Part shown: in pieces, positions 11,780-24,243 of the stretch | Numbering within the stretch: position 1 is the first letter of the stretch | How the letters are laid out: the number at the start of each line of letters is the position of its first letter | DNA from: Kudoa neothunni | Lineage: Eukaryota; Cnidaria | Direction: 5' to 3' | DNA length: 64,000 bases | NCBI GenBank assembly: GCA_964304625.1 | Contig: OZ199838.1 | Coordinates: forward strand, 8,990,001-9,054,000 | Made by a program: the position numbers and the translations under genes | Notes under the pieces: generated by a model | Databases searched by the model: none | What the model was told of the DNA's origin: nothing | Seen by the model: only the letters and a program-made list of their open reading frames with translations

Positions 11780-12678
11780 CATTTCCTTAGAAACTCACTT
11801 ATTACTTTAGATGAATTTACAACCGTGCGACACTCTTGTTTGTTAACTCTCCGATATGGTGCGGGCTCTTTCGGAACCCCTTCTAGATATATTGGGACTG
11901 CAGATTATTGTTTAAATTTGCGTCTTTATTATATTTTTACTGAATAGTGATACATTATAATTTTTTATATTCTTAAATTTCATTATTTTCTTAATTTTAT
12001 TACACCTACGTAAAATTTTGTTAGTTTACTCAAATTTAATGGTGCTATTATCTGAAACAATTAGTTGCATCCAAATTTTTTATTTAAATTTTCGTGATAA
12101 AATATTTAGTTTAATTGAAATATTCTATCATTCAAACCAATGAGACAGAACTTGTCGAAGGATTAGCCTGATGATTATCAACTGTGTATTATTTATGGAG
12201 CGTTAACTTACTAACAATATACACAGTCATTCATCATTTTTGCGCTATTATATATATGACTAAGTATTTTTCAAATAATTTATTTTAAGGATGTAGATTA
12301 TTATTTGTTGGGTATTAATTCATTAAACTACGATATTCTATTGATTAGAGATACTTATGAAGTCTTTCAATAATAGGTAAGATCTGCCATAACAGATTGA
12401 CCTTCGTAAGAACATAATGTTCAAATAACTTGCAATACGCCCCTTAACTTTTTTATTCTAGCAGAAAAATTGTGTTTAATATAATAGTAAACATTTATGG
12501 TTATCTTAAAACTTATCGGTGTCTTAAAATAGACCGCATACATTATTACCTGCATTTAAATAAATCTTGTAGCAAGAATTTGCGATACATATTCAATTGT
12601 ATGTATCATCTTACTTAACGTTAAATATTTTTTTATAATTAGTCATTATTATGAAAATTCTAGTTCTATTTTAATAGA
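11780..12678. other. 3' flank and intergenic, nothing recognised
   Basis: AT-rich sequence between the convergent 3' ends of the carrier (plus) and the unrecognised gene (minus). I see no exon or repeat boundary. Confidence 0.5.
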
Positions 12679-13654
12679 TCAATCATCATCTCCACTTATT
12701 GGAGTCTCGTTTTCAGTGTTAGTAATATTTTCATGGTGATGAAACCAACTGTGACAGTCAAATTGAATATCACGAGATAACTATCGTGGTTATTTAATAA
12801 TTTGTCTAATAAACGAAGATAATCTTCCACACTTCGTAGCTAACAGATATTTTTTATAATATTTGATATCTCAAAACCAATTTTATTAAAAGGTAAGATT
12901 GAGATTGAAAAATTTTTCGTAATATTATATTAATTTTATAGAATCCACAACTGTAAAATGAGAATGTATAGAAGTTTTGAGAGAAAATAATAACCGGGAG
13001 ACAGAACCCCTCTTTATTGGAATCTCCAAGCGTGAATCAAGCCTAAATTTAACAGATTAAATAGACTTTTTGAGCTTGTTGGATGACAGAATTACGGTGG
13101 ATTAAAATGCTCTAATTTTTGTAGATATGGTCACACTTGTCAAGTATGAAGAATTTTAGTTTCTGTTTTGAACGTTTTGTTTGATTTCGTGCATGGGGCA
13201 AAATTGGAGCACTCATCTAGCCGCCATACTATAAATAATCATAACCTGATTTTTAATTCATACCTTATGTAAACGAATATTTTTTACTGCCGATGTAGAG
13301 TTAGCCCTTTCAGCATAAGCTTGGACCTCACGAGCCCATCTTCTTTTATTTTGTATACATTCTGTTGTTAAACTTGTTATATTCTGTGTAGTTTTATTAG
13401 AAGTTTAACTACTTTTTAAAAAAATATTATCTATCAGTAATTGAAATCAAATAGGTTAGAATTTTGACAAAATTACGCAAAATATAAAGAGTTTATCCAG
13501 AAAATAATAGGAAGATAGGGACGTGGAACCCAAGGTTATCCTCAAAAGTTTAAAATGAGTTTTAAAATTCAAGTTCTCCCAATTTTATACTAGTTAACTT
13601 ATTTATTTCGCATTTAATAAGTGTGGGGAATCTTTTCTCTCTTTTTGAGGACAT
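12679..13654 (-). CDS. Unrecognised multi-exon gene, 5' end uncertain
   Basis: Five exons join with compatible phases and GT-AG borders: 13383-13264 (exactly 40 codons), 13216-13137, 13042-12995, 12950-12878, and 12839 to the end. The introns are 47, 94, 44 and 38 nt. The product starts basic (NKRRWAREVQAYAERANS), has a Lys/Arg-rich middle (NQTKRSKQKLKFF), and ends in a Leu-rich helix (VEDYLRLLDKLLNNHDSYL). The last exon can end at 12,696 in frame. Another frame continues into an acidic tail (ENETPISGDDD) stopping at 12,679, so a sequencing slip near 12,785 is possible. An ATG at 13,654 opening MSSKREKRFPTLIKCEINK could be the first exon, but its splice phase does not fit directly. I do not recognise the family. 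The second copy is at 62,175-63,150. Confidence 0.5.
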
Positions 13655-14229
13655 CTTTTTTCATTGCGATATTATTTATATCATGCTCTTTTATCAAATT
13701 TATGAAATTTTTTGCGATTCTACGTTAATTCTTCAATCCATTCGAATTTAATTAAGTTATTTAAAATATTTAAATCTTTTAAATTCAGTTCCACAATATA
13801 TTTTTATTTTATTATTAACTCTTTTGCGACTAATGTCCCCATAGTATCCAAACAATTAATACGACTAAAAATATGTAACTATAGTTCTTCTACAGCATTT
13901 CTGCGAATATTTTTATTACTTTTAAGCCATATTTAAGTATGAATGCCATTTAATAAATTTTTATGTTCGATTTATCCATCATTTTTTTAATTTCTCATGT
14001 CGCAAAAAGTAACCGGCAAAAAAACATATATGAAATAGATATTTGTTTAAAAAATGTACATATTATAAATCACGACATTAAGTTTGTATATACAAATTTG
14101 GAGAGGATACATAATAAAAAATACGATGATAGTGGTTAGTCGTCACGTGGGTACTAGGGTGGACATTTGGCATTCGTGGATTCCAATATTTGAACTCGTA
14201 GATCAATATTTGGTTTTCAAAAGTTCTAA

Positions 14230-17200
14230 ATAGGGAAAAATTGTCACAGAAGTTATTATATTTCCTGACGATGATATTTCTGTTCCAGAAGAATATGTGG
14301 ACGACTTCGAAATTTGTAACTGACAACATTATGTTGAAACTACAGTCGTGTCTCGATATTTCGTAATAGTTTGGGACTGAGGAAAAATTACGCAATATCG
14401 AGTCATCAACGTGCGCGTAATAACTTCTAATTTAACATTTCTTACAAAATAACTTATCTACTTTATAATTTTTTATTAATTTATTGATAATTTCGCGTAA
14501 GGCATCCTTAATTTGATGTACAGAAAATAATTCAATAAGATTCTCAATGACACGTTTTTTCGCGGATTTATAAGATTTTTTACTTGAAACGTTGTAACGA
14601 TTTCATCGTTCTCTATGAGATCGGGATCTTCACTCCAATAATGAAATTTACCATGATCATCTTATTTTAAATGTAAAATTTCATTTTCTTCCAACCAAAC
14701 AATATCATTACACAGTATTATCTACACATATGAATATTAAAATTGTTTTATTAATTACTTTATAATGTTATTTCATCATCACGTTAATTTAAATTGTTAT
14801 CTTATTAATTCCTCAATAAAATTGAAGAAAAAATCAATTATTTTTGTTTGGAAATAGACGGCTTATTAACTCAATTACTAATTTTTTAACCGTAATCATT
14901 CCTGGACCAATTCTAACGTATTTAAGTAATCGAATACGGCATATTGAAATATTTTTGGGTCCTTCTCTCCGAATAACACATTTATGCATGATATTTTTCT
15001 CTAATTGGATTTTAAGGGGGGGAATTATTATCAGATAAATTGGTTGCACAACACAAGTAGTGTTTTTGATAGAAATAGGAGCTGGATGTTTTCAAAATAA
15101 TCGATTGATTAAGGACATATGAGCACTATTGTAATCAAACAAAAACCTTTCTGTTTTCATTTAATGAACCTCTGGCTCATATCCTTGAGGATTTGGTAAA
15201 ATACAGATGAAGATAATCACACATTCATTTGCGAATGGCACTAAACTGAAAGCACTTTAATTCCTTAAAACAGCGATTTTTCCTAAAATTTTATTATTAT
15301 GAGAAATTGAAATTTTTCTTCGATCATTGCAGCAGTGATAAACATCATAACTAGCTTTTGAATTGTTTTACACGCTTATATTATACTGATTTTTAATAGT
15401 GGACGTACGCTGTATCAACTGTTCATAAAAATGAGCCGTCTCGTCCAAATTTAATATGTATTTCGGATTGTTTCATGACAATACCTCGTGAAAATTTCTC
15501 ATCCATAGATAAATGTATTAAAAATCAGCACTCTTTTTCTCCGTGCGATTTGAGTTTTTCAGATCGTAACGCCTTCTGCAATTATTAAACTAACCCTCGC
15601 TTCCGTTAAAATCTTTTATTCAAATATCTTTAGCAATAATAAAAGATTATTCTGTTGTTCTGTTATTATACATAATGCGCAAAAAAGGGCACTTTCTATT
15701 CACACTATTTTTTAGGACACACACGTGCTAATATAATTCTAATTATGTATATTGTAATTTGTAATGGATGCCGCTTATTCCCTAATTGGGTCGGGTAGCA
15801 TCTGGAGGATTATGCAGGTCCTTCAACATATTCGATCAATAAAAAAATTAGATAATAGTTTTTTTTCTCGCATTGAGACTACTCAGTTGTAACAATTATT
15901 TTAATAGCTTTATATTTCCCCGGTTTAAATATTTTTCAAGATTTTGAAATGTTTGAATCTATGGTTCCGTCTTGTTTAGACAAATTTTTATCAAGATTTA
16001 GGAGCCCTATTTTAAATTATCGAACAATATTGAAGTTAATATAAATTGGTAAACTGGAACGTTTTACAGTAATATCATTAGAACCCGATATAGACTTAAA
16101 AAAATGATAGTAATCAATTATTTTTATTTTATCTTTATTAGTTATTTGAGAACTTGCTATGCTTTTTCTAGTGCATCCATCAGAATAAGGGGATTAAAAT
16201 AAAAAAATGACTTACACAATAGCGAGGCACAAGGTTTCTCCTAACTTTCTTAATATCCGCTTGTTTAAAATTTTGATTTTTTCGTATAATTATCCATTTA
16301 AGCATACTGAATATGACTTTTTTGTTTTATTTAGTGAATTAAAGCACATAATGCTAATAAAGCTAAATTACGCAGTATCGAGTCACGCAATATTCGGAGC
16401 ACAACTGTATCTCGGAAACAATTTACGATTCAGAGAGTTCTGATGACGAAATTGTCGATACGTTTAAATGGAGTATATAAAACAATACTGACAACATTCC
16501 AAAAGAAACAGAAAACGAACATGGCGATTTTAATGAAGTTACCGACCTGGTTTTGCCGATTGGTTATTTCAATTTTTTTGGTGAGGATTCGTTCGAGGAA
16601 ATCACTGAACAGAAAAATTTATACTCCATACAAGATAACTCTAGTTTTATAGTTGATAAAAAGATATATAAAGTATATAGGAGTATTGATTATGATGGAA
16701 GTCATCAAAATTCCACGATAATATTGCTATTAGGAAAACCCCCTCAATTATCCTACTATTACTGAATGTTTGTCAAGAGTGAAATTTGAAAATGTATGCA
16801 AATATATACATTTTACTGACAATTCAGAAATTATAACAAACCCCTATCATCTTGATTATGATAAATTTGCTAAAATTTGGCCAGTTTTGAATTCCGCTAG
16901 AAAATACCGTTTGTTAGTCCAACTTGATAAAAAAATTTCATAACGAATAATACCTCCCGAATAACCCAGCGAAGTGGGGTTTCAAGGTGTTCGCTAGGTG
17001 CAGAGTAAATGTAATGGTGCACGATTTTCATATTATACGACGGACATAGACGTAAAGTTTCAATAAGTTGTGGATTGGTATCTGGTGACTTCGTGATAAA
17101 ATTGTGCCAAAGTTTACCTTCATCCAAAATACACTTTGGGTATTTTGACAATTGGTTTATCTCGATTCCCTTCAGATCTACCTGAAAAAAAGAAATATTT

Positions 17201-18066
17201 CTTCTGTGGGTACAATTCTTAAGAATAGAGTTAAAGGATGCCCATTAAAAGGTTAAATGGTTATGATAAAACAGGTGGAGGAACCTACGAAACCATTCAC
17301 AAATCCAACGACGGAATTTCCATAACACACTGGTTTGACGGATCCATTGCTACACTCTCCTCAATTCATTCATCGACGGAACCAATAAAGTCTGTGAAGA
17401 GATTTGATAGATAGAAAATAAGAACGCTTACTATTCCATGTCCTGCAGTTTCCGCGGAATACAATAGCAGTATGGGCGGAGTCGACTTGTTTGACATGCT
17501 TATGTCGCTCTGTTATAAACCATAAAAGCAGAAGATATTATTTTAAGATTTTCTTTTGGGCTCTGAATACATGTATTGTAAATGCATGGTGACTCCACAA
17601 AAATAATTGTACCATTAGAATTGTTTTGAAAAATGAAACATTAGATTTAATGCATTTTTCATTAAAAATAAGTGAAACCCTTTGCTATTATCGTTAAGTA
17701 TCTTGTGCCCTCAGAGAACGTGGTACACCATCTTTAAATAACTTTATGGGAAAAAATGACACTATTGAAAGCGAAAATATTCCAGAAAAATCAAATCCAC
17801 TTATCGGTCAAATAGAATTCGACCACACTGGGCATTACCAGGAGATAGTGTCTTCAAAGTCTATATGTAGATTATGTCAACGAAAACCCCAATTTATGTG
17901 TATAAAATGTCATTGCTATTGCCGCCTGACAAAAAATAGGAACTGTTTTATGCAATTACCATATCGAAAACCTACAAAATCTTTACAAATCAAAACGATT
18001 TACTTTAATGCGAAAATGAGCGAGAAAAATTATTGTTTTACCACGAATGCCAAATGTCTATCGTAG
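14230..18066 (+). pseudogene. Decayed piggyBac transposase, split by a Tigger insertion
   Basis: The fragments, in order, match a piggyBac-type (DDE_Tnp_1_7) transposase. First comes an acidic N-terminus (PDDDISVPEEYVDDFEI near 14,255-14,315, DSESSDDEIVDT near 16,430). Next is a RFENVCKYIHFTDN-like block near 16,780. Then LPNNPAKWGFKVFARCRVN (about 16,950-17,010), TILKNRVKGCPLK near 17,215-17,250, and AEYNSSMGGVDLFDML near 17,455. A C-terminal Cys-rich finger (CRLCQRK, CIKCHCYC, NCF) lies at 17,866-17,950. There are several stops and frame changes, so it is not functional. A 2,065-bp Tigger element interrupts it after 14,342. The terminal repeats and TTAA target were not identified. The part up to 14,342 recurs at 63,726-63,838. 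Confidence 0.75.
14343..16407 (-). mobile_element. Tigger/pogo-family DNA transposon, decayed, nested in piggyBac
   Basis: The left end CAGTCGTGTCTCGATATTTC and the right end, reversed CAGTTGTGCTCCGAATATTG, are inverted repeats. Each is flanked by the TA target (14341-14342 and 16408-16409). The element is 2,065 bp. On the minus strand near 15,420-15,470 the translation NPKYILNLDETAHFYEQ matches the first catalytic Asp block of Tigger/Jerky DDE transposases (NADET-F). The remaining frame is broken many times. The minus orientation applies to the transposase. The left 162 bp recurs at 63,839-64,000, where the window ends. Confidence 0.75.
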
Positions 18067-18222
18067 TACCCAGATTAAAACACATTCTAAAGATTATATA
18101 GCAACTTTTAATTCGATAAGTATCAATAAAATTGGAATAACTAGAGTTTATAAATATGAAAAAATTAAAAAAAAATCAAAAATTCGTCAAGAAAGGGCTA
18201 AGTTGAATTTAACCCCTTAACG

Positions 18223-21078
18223 CAGTGGAGGGCACAAAATGCGGCCCGCGGACGGGTTTAAAGGATGAAAAATTTCGTTAGCATTTACGTGTTTTCGAAA
18301 TCTAGTAACGCCAAGACAGCATTTGTCTTACATAAATAAATAAAAAACTTTTTGATGAATATTATGGATTTTTAAAAGTTAATTTTACGCGATTTTAAAC
18401 TATAATTATTTATAATAGAGGTGTATCAAAATTTATCATTTTGAAGTGGGAATAGTTTTTTTATTCATTTACTTAATTTCCTCGAGTGAGAACTCGCTCA
18501 AACTTCCCTTGTTAATTGTAATTGTCGACTCCACGTGTTTGTAGAATTAAACAAACATGCCCTCCCGAAAGCGTACAGTTGTTGATGAAAACCGTAATTT
18601 TAATGATGATTGGACTCACGAATATTTCTTCACCAATTCAATGAATAGAGCGATGTGCTTGCTTTGTCTCGAATCGGTCGCCGTATTAAAGGGATATAAC
18701 TTGAAATAGCATCACAAAACGAAATCTCTAATCCAAGAAAACGAATCTGGAGCAAGTTTTATGATATCATATAACATTGCTCGGCGAAACAAACCATTTT
18801 TAGAAGGCGAATTTGTGAAAGGGTGTTTAATGAATTGTGCTAGCGTTGTTTGTCCGGAATTGAAAAAAAAGTTTGAAAATATTCTATTATCAAGAAGGAT
18901 AGTTGTGCGTCGTATAGAAATGATAAGTGAAAATTTAAGCCAACAGTTAAAAGATTAAGCAAAGATTTTGTGTGTTATTCATTGGCTTTAGATGAAAGCA
19001 CAGATATTAGAGACACCGCACAATTGCTTATTTTTGTACTCGGAGTAGACCCTAATTTTTGTATCACTGAAAAATTACTTTCTATGGAACCGATGAGAAG
19101 TACAACAACTGGGCAAGATTTGTTTGAATGTGTGGTTAAAGCAGTTGAAAACAATGAATTACCTCGGAGTAAATTAACAAGTGTAACAACTGATAGCTCT
19201 CACTCTTTATTGGGAAAGAATTTGGGAATGATTAGACTTTTGAATGAAAATCTTAAAAAAAGTGATTCTGAACCATGCTTTTCTGTCATTTCCCGGTATT
19301 TTGCATCAAGAAAGTTTGTGTAAATCTGCATTAAGTTTAAGCCACATTGTAACTCCAGTTGTGAACACAATAAATATAACTCGTTCAAGAGCTCTGAATC
19401 ACCGTTAGTTCAGATCGTTGTTAAATGATCTTGATTCTGAGTATGGACATGTTATCTACCATAACAATGTACGATGATTGAGTTTAGGAAAAGTTTTGAA
19501 AAGATTTGATTATCTGGGAGACGAAATTAAGGCTTTTCTTAAAATGAAAGATTTTAATAGTGAGTTTATCCATAATATAAACTGTGATGAATGGAGGTTT
19601 GAGCTTATGTTCGCAGTTGACTTCTTTGAAATCTCAATAAATTAAACCTAAAGTCGCAAGGTAAACAATTCATGGTTTATGAAATGTTCAACCACATTAA
19701 ATCTTTTGAAGCGGAACTATCTCTTTTTATAAACCAAATAAATGAAGGGAAATTTACTCACTTTCCATTGCTTGCAGAAGAAAAAATGCCTCCAACTATT
19801 GGTTTTAAAATAAAAAGCCATCTAAAATCTTTATTAGATGAGTTGAATAGAAGATTTAAAACTTTCGACAGGTTGAACCAAAATTTCAAATAATCACATC
19901 GTTATTCTCTATTGATGCCAACACGACTGTCGACTAGCTTCAGCTTGAACTGATAGATGTTCAGTTTGATAGTTTATTAAAAGAATTGTTTGTTGTTGTT
20001 CCATTAGTATAATTTTACAATTAGTTACCTGTTAAGAGTTTTCCATGCCTTAGAAATTTCGTTACAGGAATATTTTCTATGTTTGGGTCAATCTATATTT
20101 GTATTTGTGAGCAAAGTTTCTCCTGTATGAAAATTAATAAAAACAAGAATAGGTCTTTGCTGTCAAACAAAAATCTAGAGGCCGTATTCAGGATATCTTG
20201 AAGCAACCTAAAACCGAACCTTAAGCTATTAGTTCATGAAAATATTTAATGATTTTTTTCCTTTTAATTTTCGTTTTATCAAGCGTCCCAAGTGCAACAC
20301 TAATCACTTCAGAGTTGAAGTCTTACGATAAATATAATTTTTATTAATTGATATAATTAGAGGAAATTGAAATAAATAATAAAAAGTAGGGAATAATAAG
20401 TTATGTTAACTCTTCCTGGTGGAATTATTATTATAAAAAATATATTTACAAAACCTTAAAAGATGAATGTTACATCGATACTTACCAAAAATTAAGATTT
20501 TTTTTAATTTCATGTAATTTTAATCATAATTTGGGATTGTAATATTCCCTAATAAATTTTTATAAAATTATTTCTGTAATTTGATTATATTTGTCACGAA
20601 AAATTTAATGTAATCTGAAATATTATAAATCTAATTAATTTTTATTAGTTTAATTATATTCAAATGTATAATTTAGGTCTCGTTTTAAAGTACATGTTAT
20701 ATTGAATTTGATGCTTAAAATAATTATAAATAATTGTATCAGTGTCATTTTTTAAATATTTCATGTGTAGTTAATGAGTAACATTAACTTTTCATAACTT
20801 TAGTTATAATTAAAATTTATTAAGTATAAAACCTATTATTTCGATTGGAACTTGCAATAGTATGTCGATCACAAAACTTTTATATTTATATTTATAAAAA
20901 TTATTTAATTCTTTTTTTAAACTAATCTGTAGACCAACTTGTTTATTGTACCAAAAATGTTAGAAAAGCCACCAATAGGTATTTAAGTTATCAGAAAACA
21001 CTTAATCAACAGTTTGGCCCCTAAGCATCTGTAATGAGCCAATGTGGCCCGCAGATCCAATAGTTGGGCCCACCACTG
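18223..21078 (+). mobile_element. hAT-superfamily transposon (ZBED5/GTF2IRD2-like)
   Basis: The left end is CAGTGGAGGGCACAAAATGC. The right end, reversed, is CAGTGGTGGGCCCAACTATT, and both ends are followed by a GCGGGCC-type block. This is the classical hAT CAGTGGTGGGC terminus. I see no matching 8-bp target duplication (CCTTAACG against CAAAGTCT), so one flank may have been altered. The decayed transposase occupies 18,557-20,201. Confidence 0.72.
18557..20201 (+). pseudogene. Decayed ZBED-type hAT transposase
   Basis: It starts at ATG 18,557 with MPSRKRTVVDENRNF and a BED-like finger region (CLLC, then HHKTK). It continues with SYNIARRNKPFLEGEFVKGC, the block YSLALDESTDIRDTAQLLIF carrying the first catalytic Asp region, LTSVTTDSS, and a C-terminal stretch resembling the hAT dimerisation region (CEQSFSCMKINKNKNRS). 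This order is that of ZBED5/SCAND3/GTF2IRD2-like proteins. In-frame stops (for example near 18,705, 18,957 and 19,892) and frame slips show that it is inactive. Confidence 0.75.
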
Positions 21079-21087
21079 CAAAGTCTA

Positions 21088-22984
21088 CATTAGTTAATCG
21101 ATTTTCCGCACTTTGGGAAATCTTACAATAAACGTTTTAGAAAGTTTATAAGTTTCAATGAATCATTATAACTCCCTTTTGTTATAATATTTGAGAAATA
21201 TTAAAGCAGTAAAACACTATTTTCTTAGTTTTTTGACGAAAAAAGAATTAACCGACTTTTCGCACATTTTCCAACATTTAATCCTATTTTTGCTCCTGGG
21301 AGCATGCGACAAAATATAATGTTCCCTTAGTTGGATGGCAAATTCGTATAATGTATACATATTCTTTATCTCGTTCTCCTTAAAACGGGTTTTTATCAAT
21401 CATATTTTGTTATCTTTGATAAACGTACATATTACGTTACGATAATTATAACTTCCACTTGGATACAAATCCCATTTATGAACATTTACTGGTCGCTTTA
21501 TCATGTTATTTCCTGTATTTTCTGGAGGTATTCTACGTCAAGAGAAATACGAGAATCATAATACAATAAGTAACGAATTTTCCGCACTTTTTGAAAACCT
21601 ATTTAGTTAGAATATTGATTGGTCATTGTTTATAGAATGTTTCTTATAATATTTCAATCAAAATTTTTATAAAAGTTATTTAATAAAAAGCTGTGAAATA
21701 ATGTAACTAAAAGTCACGTGATTGAGAAATTTCACACACTTTTTTCGGATACTTCGTGTTTATTGTTTAGTTAAGCCAATATTTAATGCCAACAAACTCC
21801 TAAAACTATACCTATTGCCGAGAAGTACGATATTACTTATTATTGTGAATGTCTCTATTGTAAACGCAAGAGAGAGACACCACAAAGCAACAATAACAAC
21901 AATAATGATAATAATCGCGCCCCCTAGCTAATGGTTTGTTAATCTCCTGTATTAATCTACCAACATAACAGTCTCCAATCTAATGACCCAAAAATTGTCA
22001 CTGTATCACGTTTTAAAATATCTATTATTTCGACTCCTAATGGCATCCTAGAGATGAAAAATAAAATAATCAAAACCTATATATGCTGTTAGAATCTAAA
22101 AATAGAAATTATTTGTATGTGGGAAAATTTAATTCTGTTGATGAAGATGTATAAGAGTGGATTGGGTGGCCACGAAACAAAAAGATTGTAGTAAGCGTTG
22201 TCACATTAATCTTCAAGAAGAAACAATTAGCCAAAGGTAAAGGTTTACGTTCATGTGCAATTCGTTGAGGGTTTCGTTGTTTTAAAAAATGTCCAACATT
22301 AAAAAATCAAATTTTATTAGCTAATTTGTTGATGCTACATCCGAAACCATTTCAGAGCAGACCAATTAAATCAGAACATTTTCTAAAAGATACCCTGAAA
22401 ATTTTATTTACAGCGTAGACGAAATTGCCTTATTCTATCGATAGCAACAAGGGGAGTATTTCATAGATCGTTGAAAAATGTCCTTGTGCTGTTGACACAT
22501 TTCTCAAGTTTTAATTATTTTTTAAAAATTAATATACAGCTAACTGGCCTTTTTAAACGTAACTAAAGCAATATTGAATGTCAATTTTTTTTCTGAAATA
22601 CTCGCGCACGCAAGTGTGTGAAATTAGACGCGACCAATTTGACGCATTTTTTTCTTGGTCCGGAGAAAAATTACGTGAATTATTATATTTCTTACTGTAA
22701 TATAATAATTCTAATTATAATAGATGTAGTCATAATAATAATAAAGTGTAAACGTATTGACGAGAATTCTTTTTTGCTTAGAGTACATGTCGTACATCCT
22801 ATAATTTAGATTGGTTCGTAAGGGCCAGTTATTATACTGTAAACTGAATGTAATATACTATTTAATAATATAGTTTAAATAAAATGAGGGTGGAATAATA
22901 TTGTTGTATAAATTTGTAGGACCCAACTAAATTTTTCCCCTGTGGCGCGGGCATAAAAAAGTGCGAAAAATCTGTTACTCCCTG
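21088..22984. mobile_element. Cluster of pogo-like terminal sequences, probable decayed element(s)
   Basis: The right end at 22,984 (reversed: CAGGGAGTAACAGATTTTTC, then GCACTTTTTT) is flanked by TA. Similar left ends lie at 21,088 (CATTAGTTAATCGATTTTCC, then GCAC) and 21,564 (CAATAAGTAACGAATTTTCC, then GCAC), each preceded by TA. The inside is AT-rich with no readable transposase. This could be one element with a duplicated left end or two nested ones. Confidence 0.45.
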
Positions 22985-23187
22985 TAGTAATTCTTGGAGC
23001 ACTCGGAAGATTAACCAAAACTATACACCGATTTGCTTCACTACGATCCCGCTCTCAATATTTACGAAGGCTACCGAATTTTAAACCAAACGCAAGGGCC
23101 TTCGATATTGGGACGATAAAACCGATAACTTTCGGCGTCTGATTCAAAAACAATTGAATATATTTTCGAATAGTCAAATATCATAAA

Positions 23188-24243
23188 ATGGGGTCCGAAT
23201 TTATTTCAGGTTATATAGGAGGTAGATGTTGAAATGTTCTCAATGCACCAGTTGATATTGTTCAATTGAATCGCATTTTTAGTTTGATTCGTTCATTAAT
23301 TAATATTATATTTGACAAGGTTTGACTGCAGTAGTGGTAGGGCACCCGTTTGATACTGTAAAAGTGTATATGCAGACTAAAAAGTCTAAGTTAGGTGCAT
23401 ATGGGACGCTGAGGGCGATCATTAGACAGGAGGGGGTAGTTTTTCACTTTAAACGAGTCCAAATAATCGACACGAGTGAATGAGTAAATTTAGGTCCGAG
23501 GACTATTCAAAGGGATGTCATCTCCACTTTTCGGGACTGCATTTTTGTGTAGTATTTTGTTTGGTGTCAATGGAGTTTGTACGAAAACCCTTCCTGAAGA
23601 TGTACGCACCATTGTACAGGGACAATTTATTGCTGGAAGTGTGGCAGGATTTTCACAGAGTTTAGTAACCTGTCCAGTGGAGTTGGTTAAAATTCGAATG
23701 CAAATCAAAAATATTGGCATCGCCACCAAAACAACTCTCACCAAACAAACACTTCAAATACTTAACGAGAAAGGTGGCTCTAGGACTCTCTTCAAAGGTA
23801 TGGCTGCTACACTTTTACGTGATGTTCCTGGGTTTGGTTTGTGTTTTGCAATCAATCAATTCATTTTAAATATATACAAACAATCGGGAATAGGTAATAT
23901 TATGCCGTATTGTTATTCATAAAATAATTAAACAATAGAAAGAAGCTTTTTTAATGATATGTTCTTTTCATTTGTGGCTGGCGGTACAGCTGGGGTTATC
24001 TCGTGGATTCCGAGCTACCCATTTGACGTGGTTAAAACTCGAATTCAAAGCACCACCGATCCATCTATTAATACCAGATTCATACCATATGCACGAAATT
24101 TGATTAAAGCTGAGGGTTTCGCTGTATTAAAAAAAGGTTTGATGATACAGCTTGTACGAGCATTTCCAGTGGATGCAGTTATGTTTTGTGTTGCTGCGAT
24201 GACAGCTCGTGCTCTTGGTTGCACTTCTCCGTTCTTATTATAA
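23188..24243 (+). CDS. Mitochondrial carrier paralogue (SLC25A45/47/48-like), four exons
   Basis: This is an inner-membrane mitochondrial carrier closely related to the one at 10,707. The exons 23188-23221, 23320-23435, 23494-23893 and 23939-24243 give 284 residues. The introns are 98, 58 and 45 nt, at the same positions and in the same phases (1, 0, 1) as in the paralogue. The signatures are HPFDTVKVYMQT, CPVELVKIRMQI and YPFDVVKTRIQS. FKGM, LRDVPGFGLCF and RAFPVDAV are conserved. It lacks five residues of the repeat-2 loop. The shared gene structure and proximity point to a local gene duplication, older than the 14.5-kb block duplication. This gene lies outside the block and is present once in the window. 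Confidence 0.88.

Larger units (their letters stand above)
1..14504 (+). repeat. Copy A of a near-identical direct duplication
   Basis: Every base from 1 to about 14,504 can be followed again at 49,494-64,000 in the same orientation. The offset starts at 49,493 and drifts only to 49,496. The differences I could find are one-base length changes in homopolymers (near 3,348, 5,093, 5,283, 8,513 and 9,750) and one substitution (A at 6,505, G at 56,001). That is well over 99.9% identity. Both copies run to a window edge, so the true block may be longer. It holds EMC3, the Kunitz gene, one carrier, an unrecognised gene and several transposons. Confidence 0.97.

Noticed and set aside
14078-14395. 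105-codon minus-strand open frame
   Set aside because: It crosses the piggyBac/Tigger junction and is antisense to the acidic piggyBac piece, so it is a chance frame.
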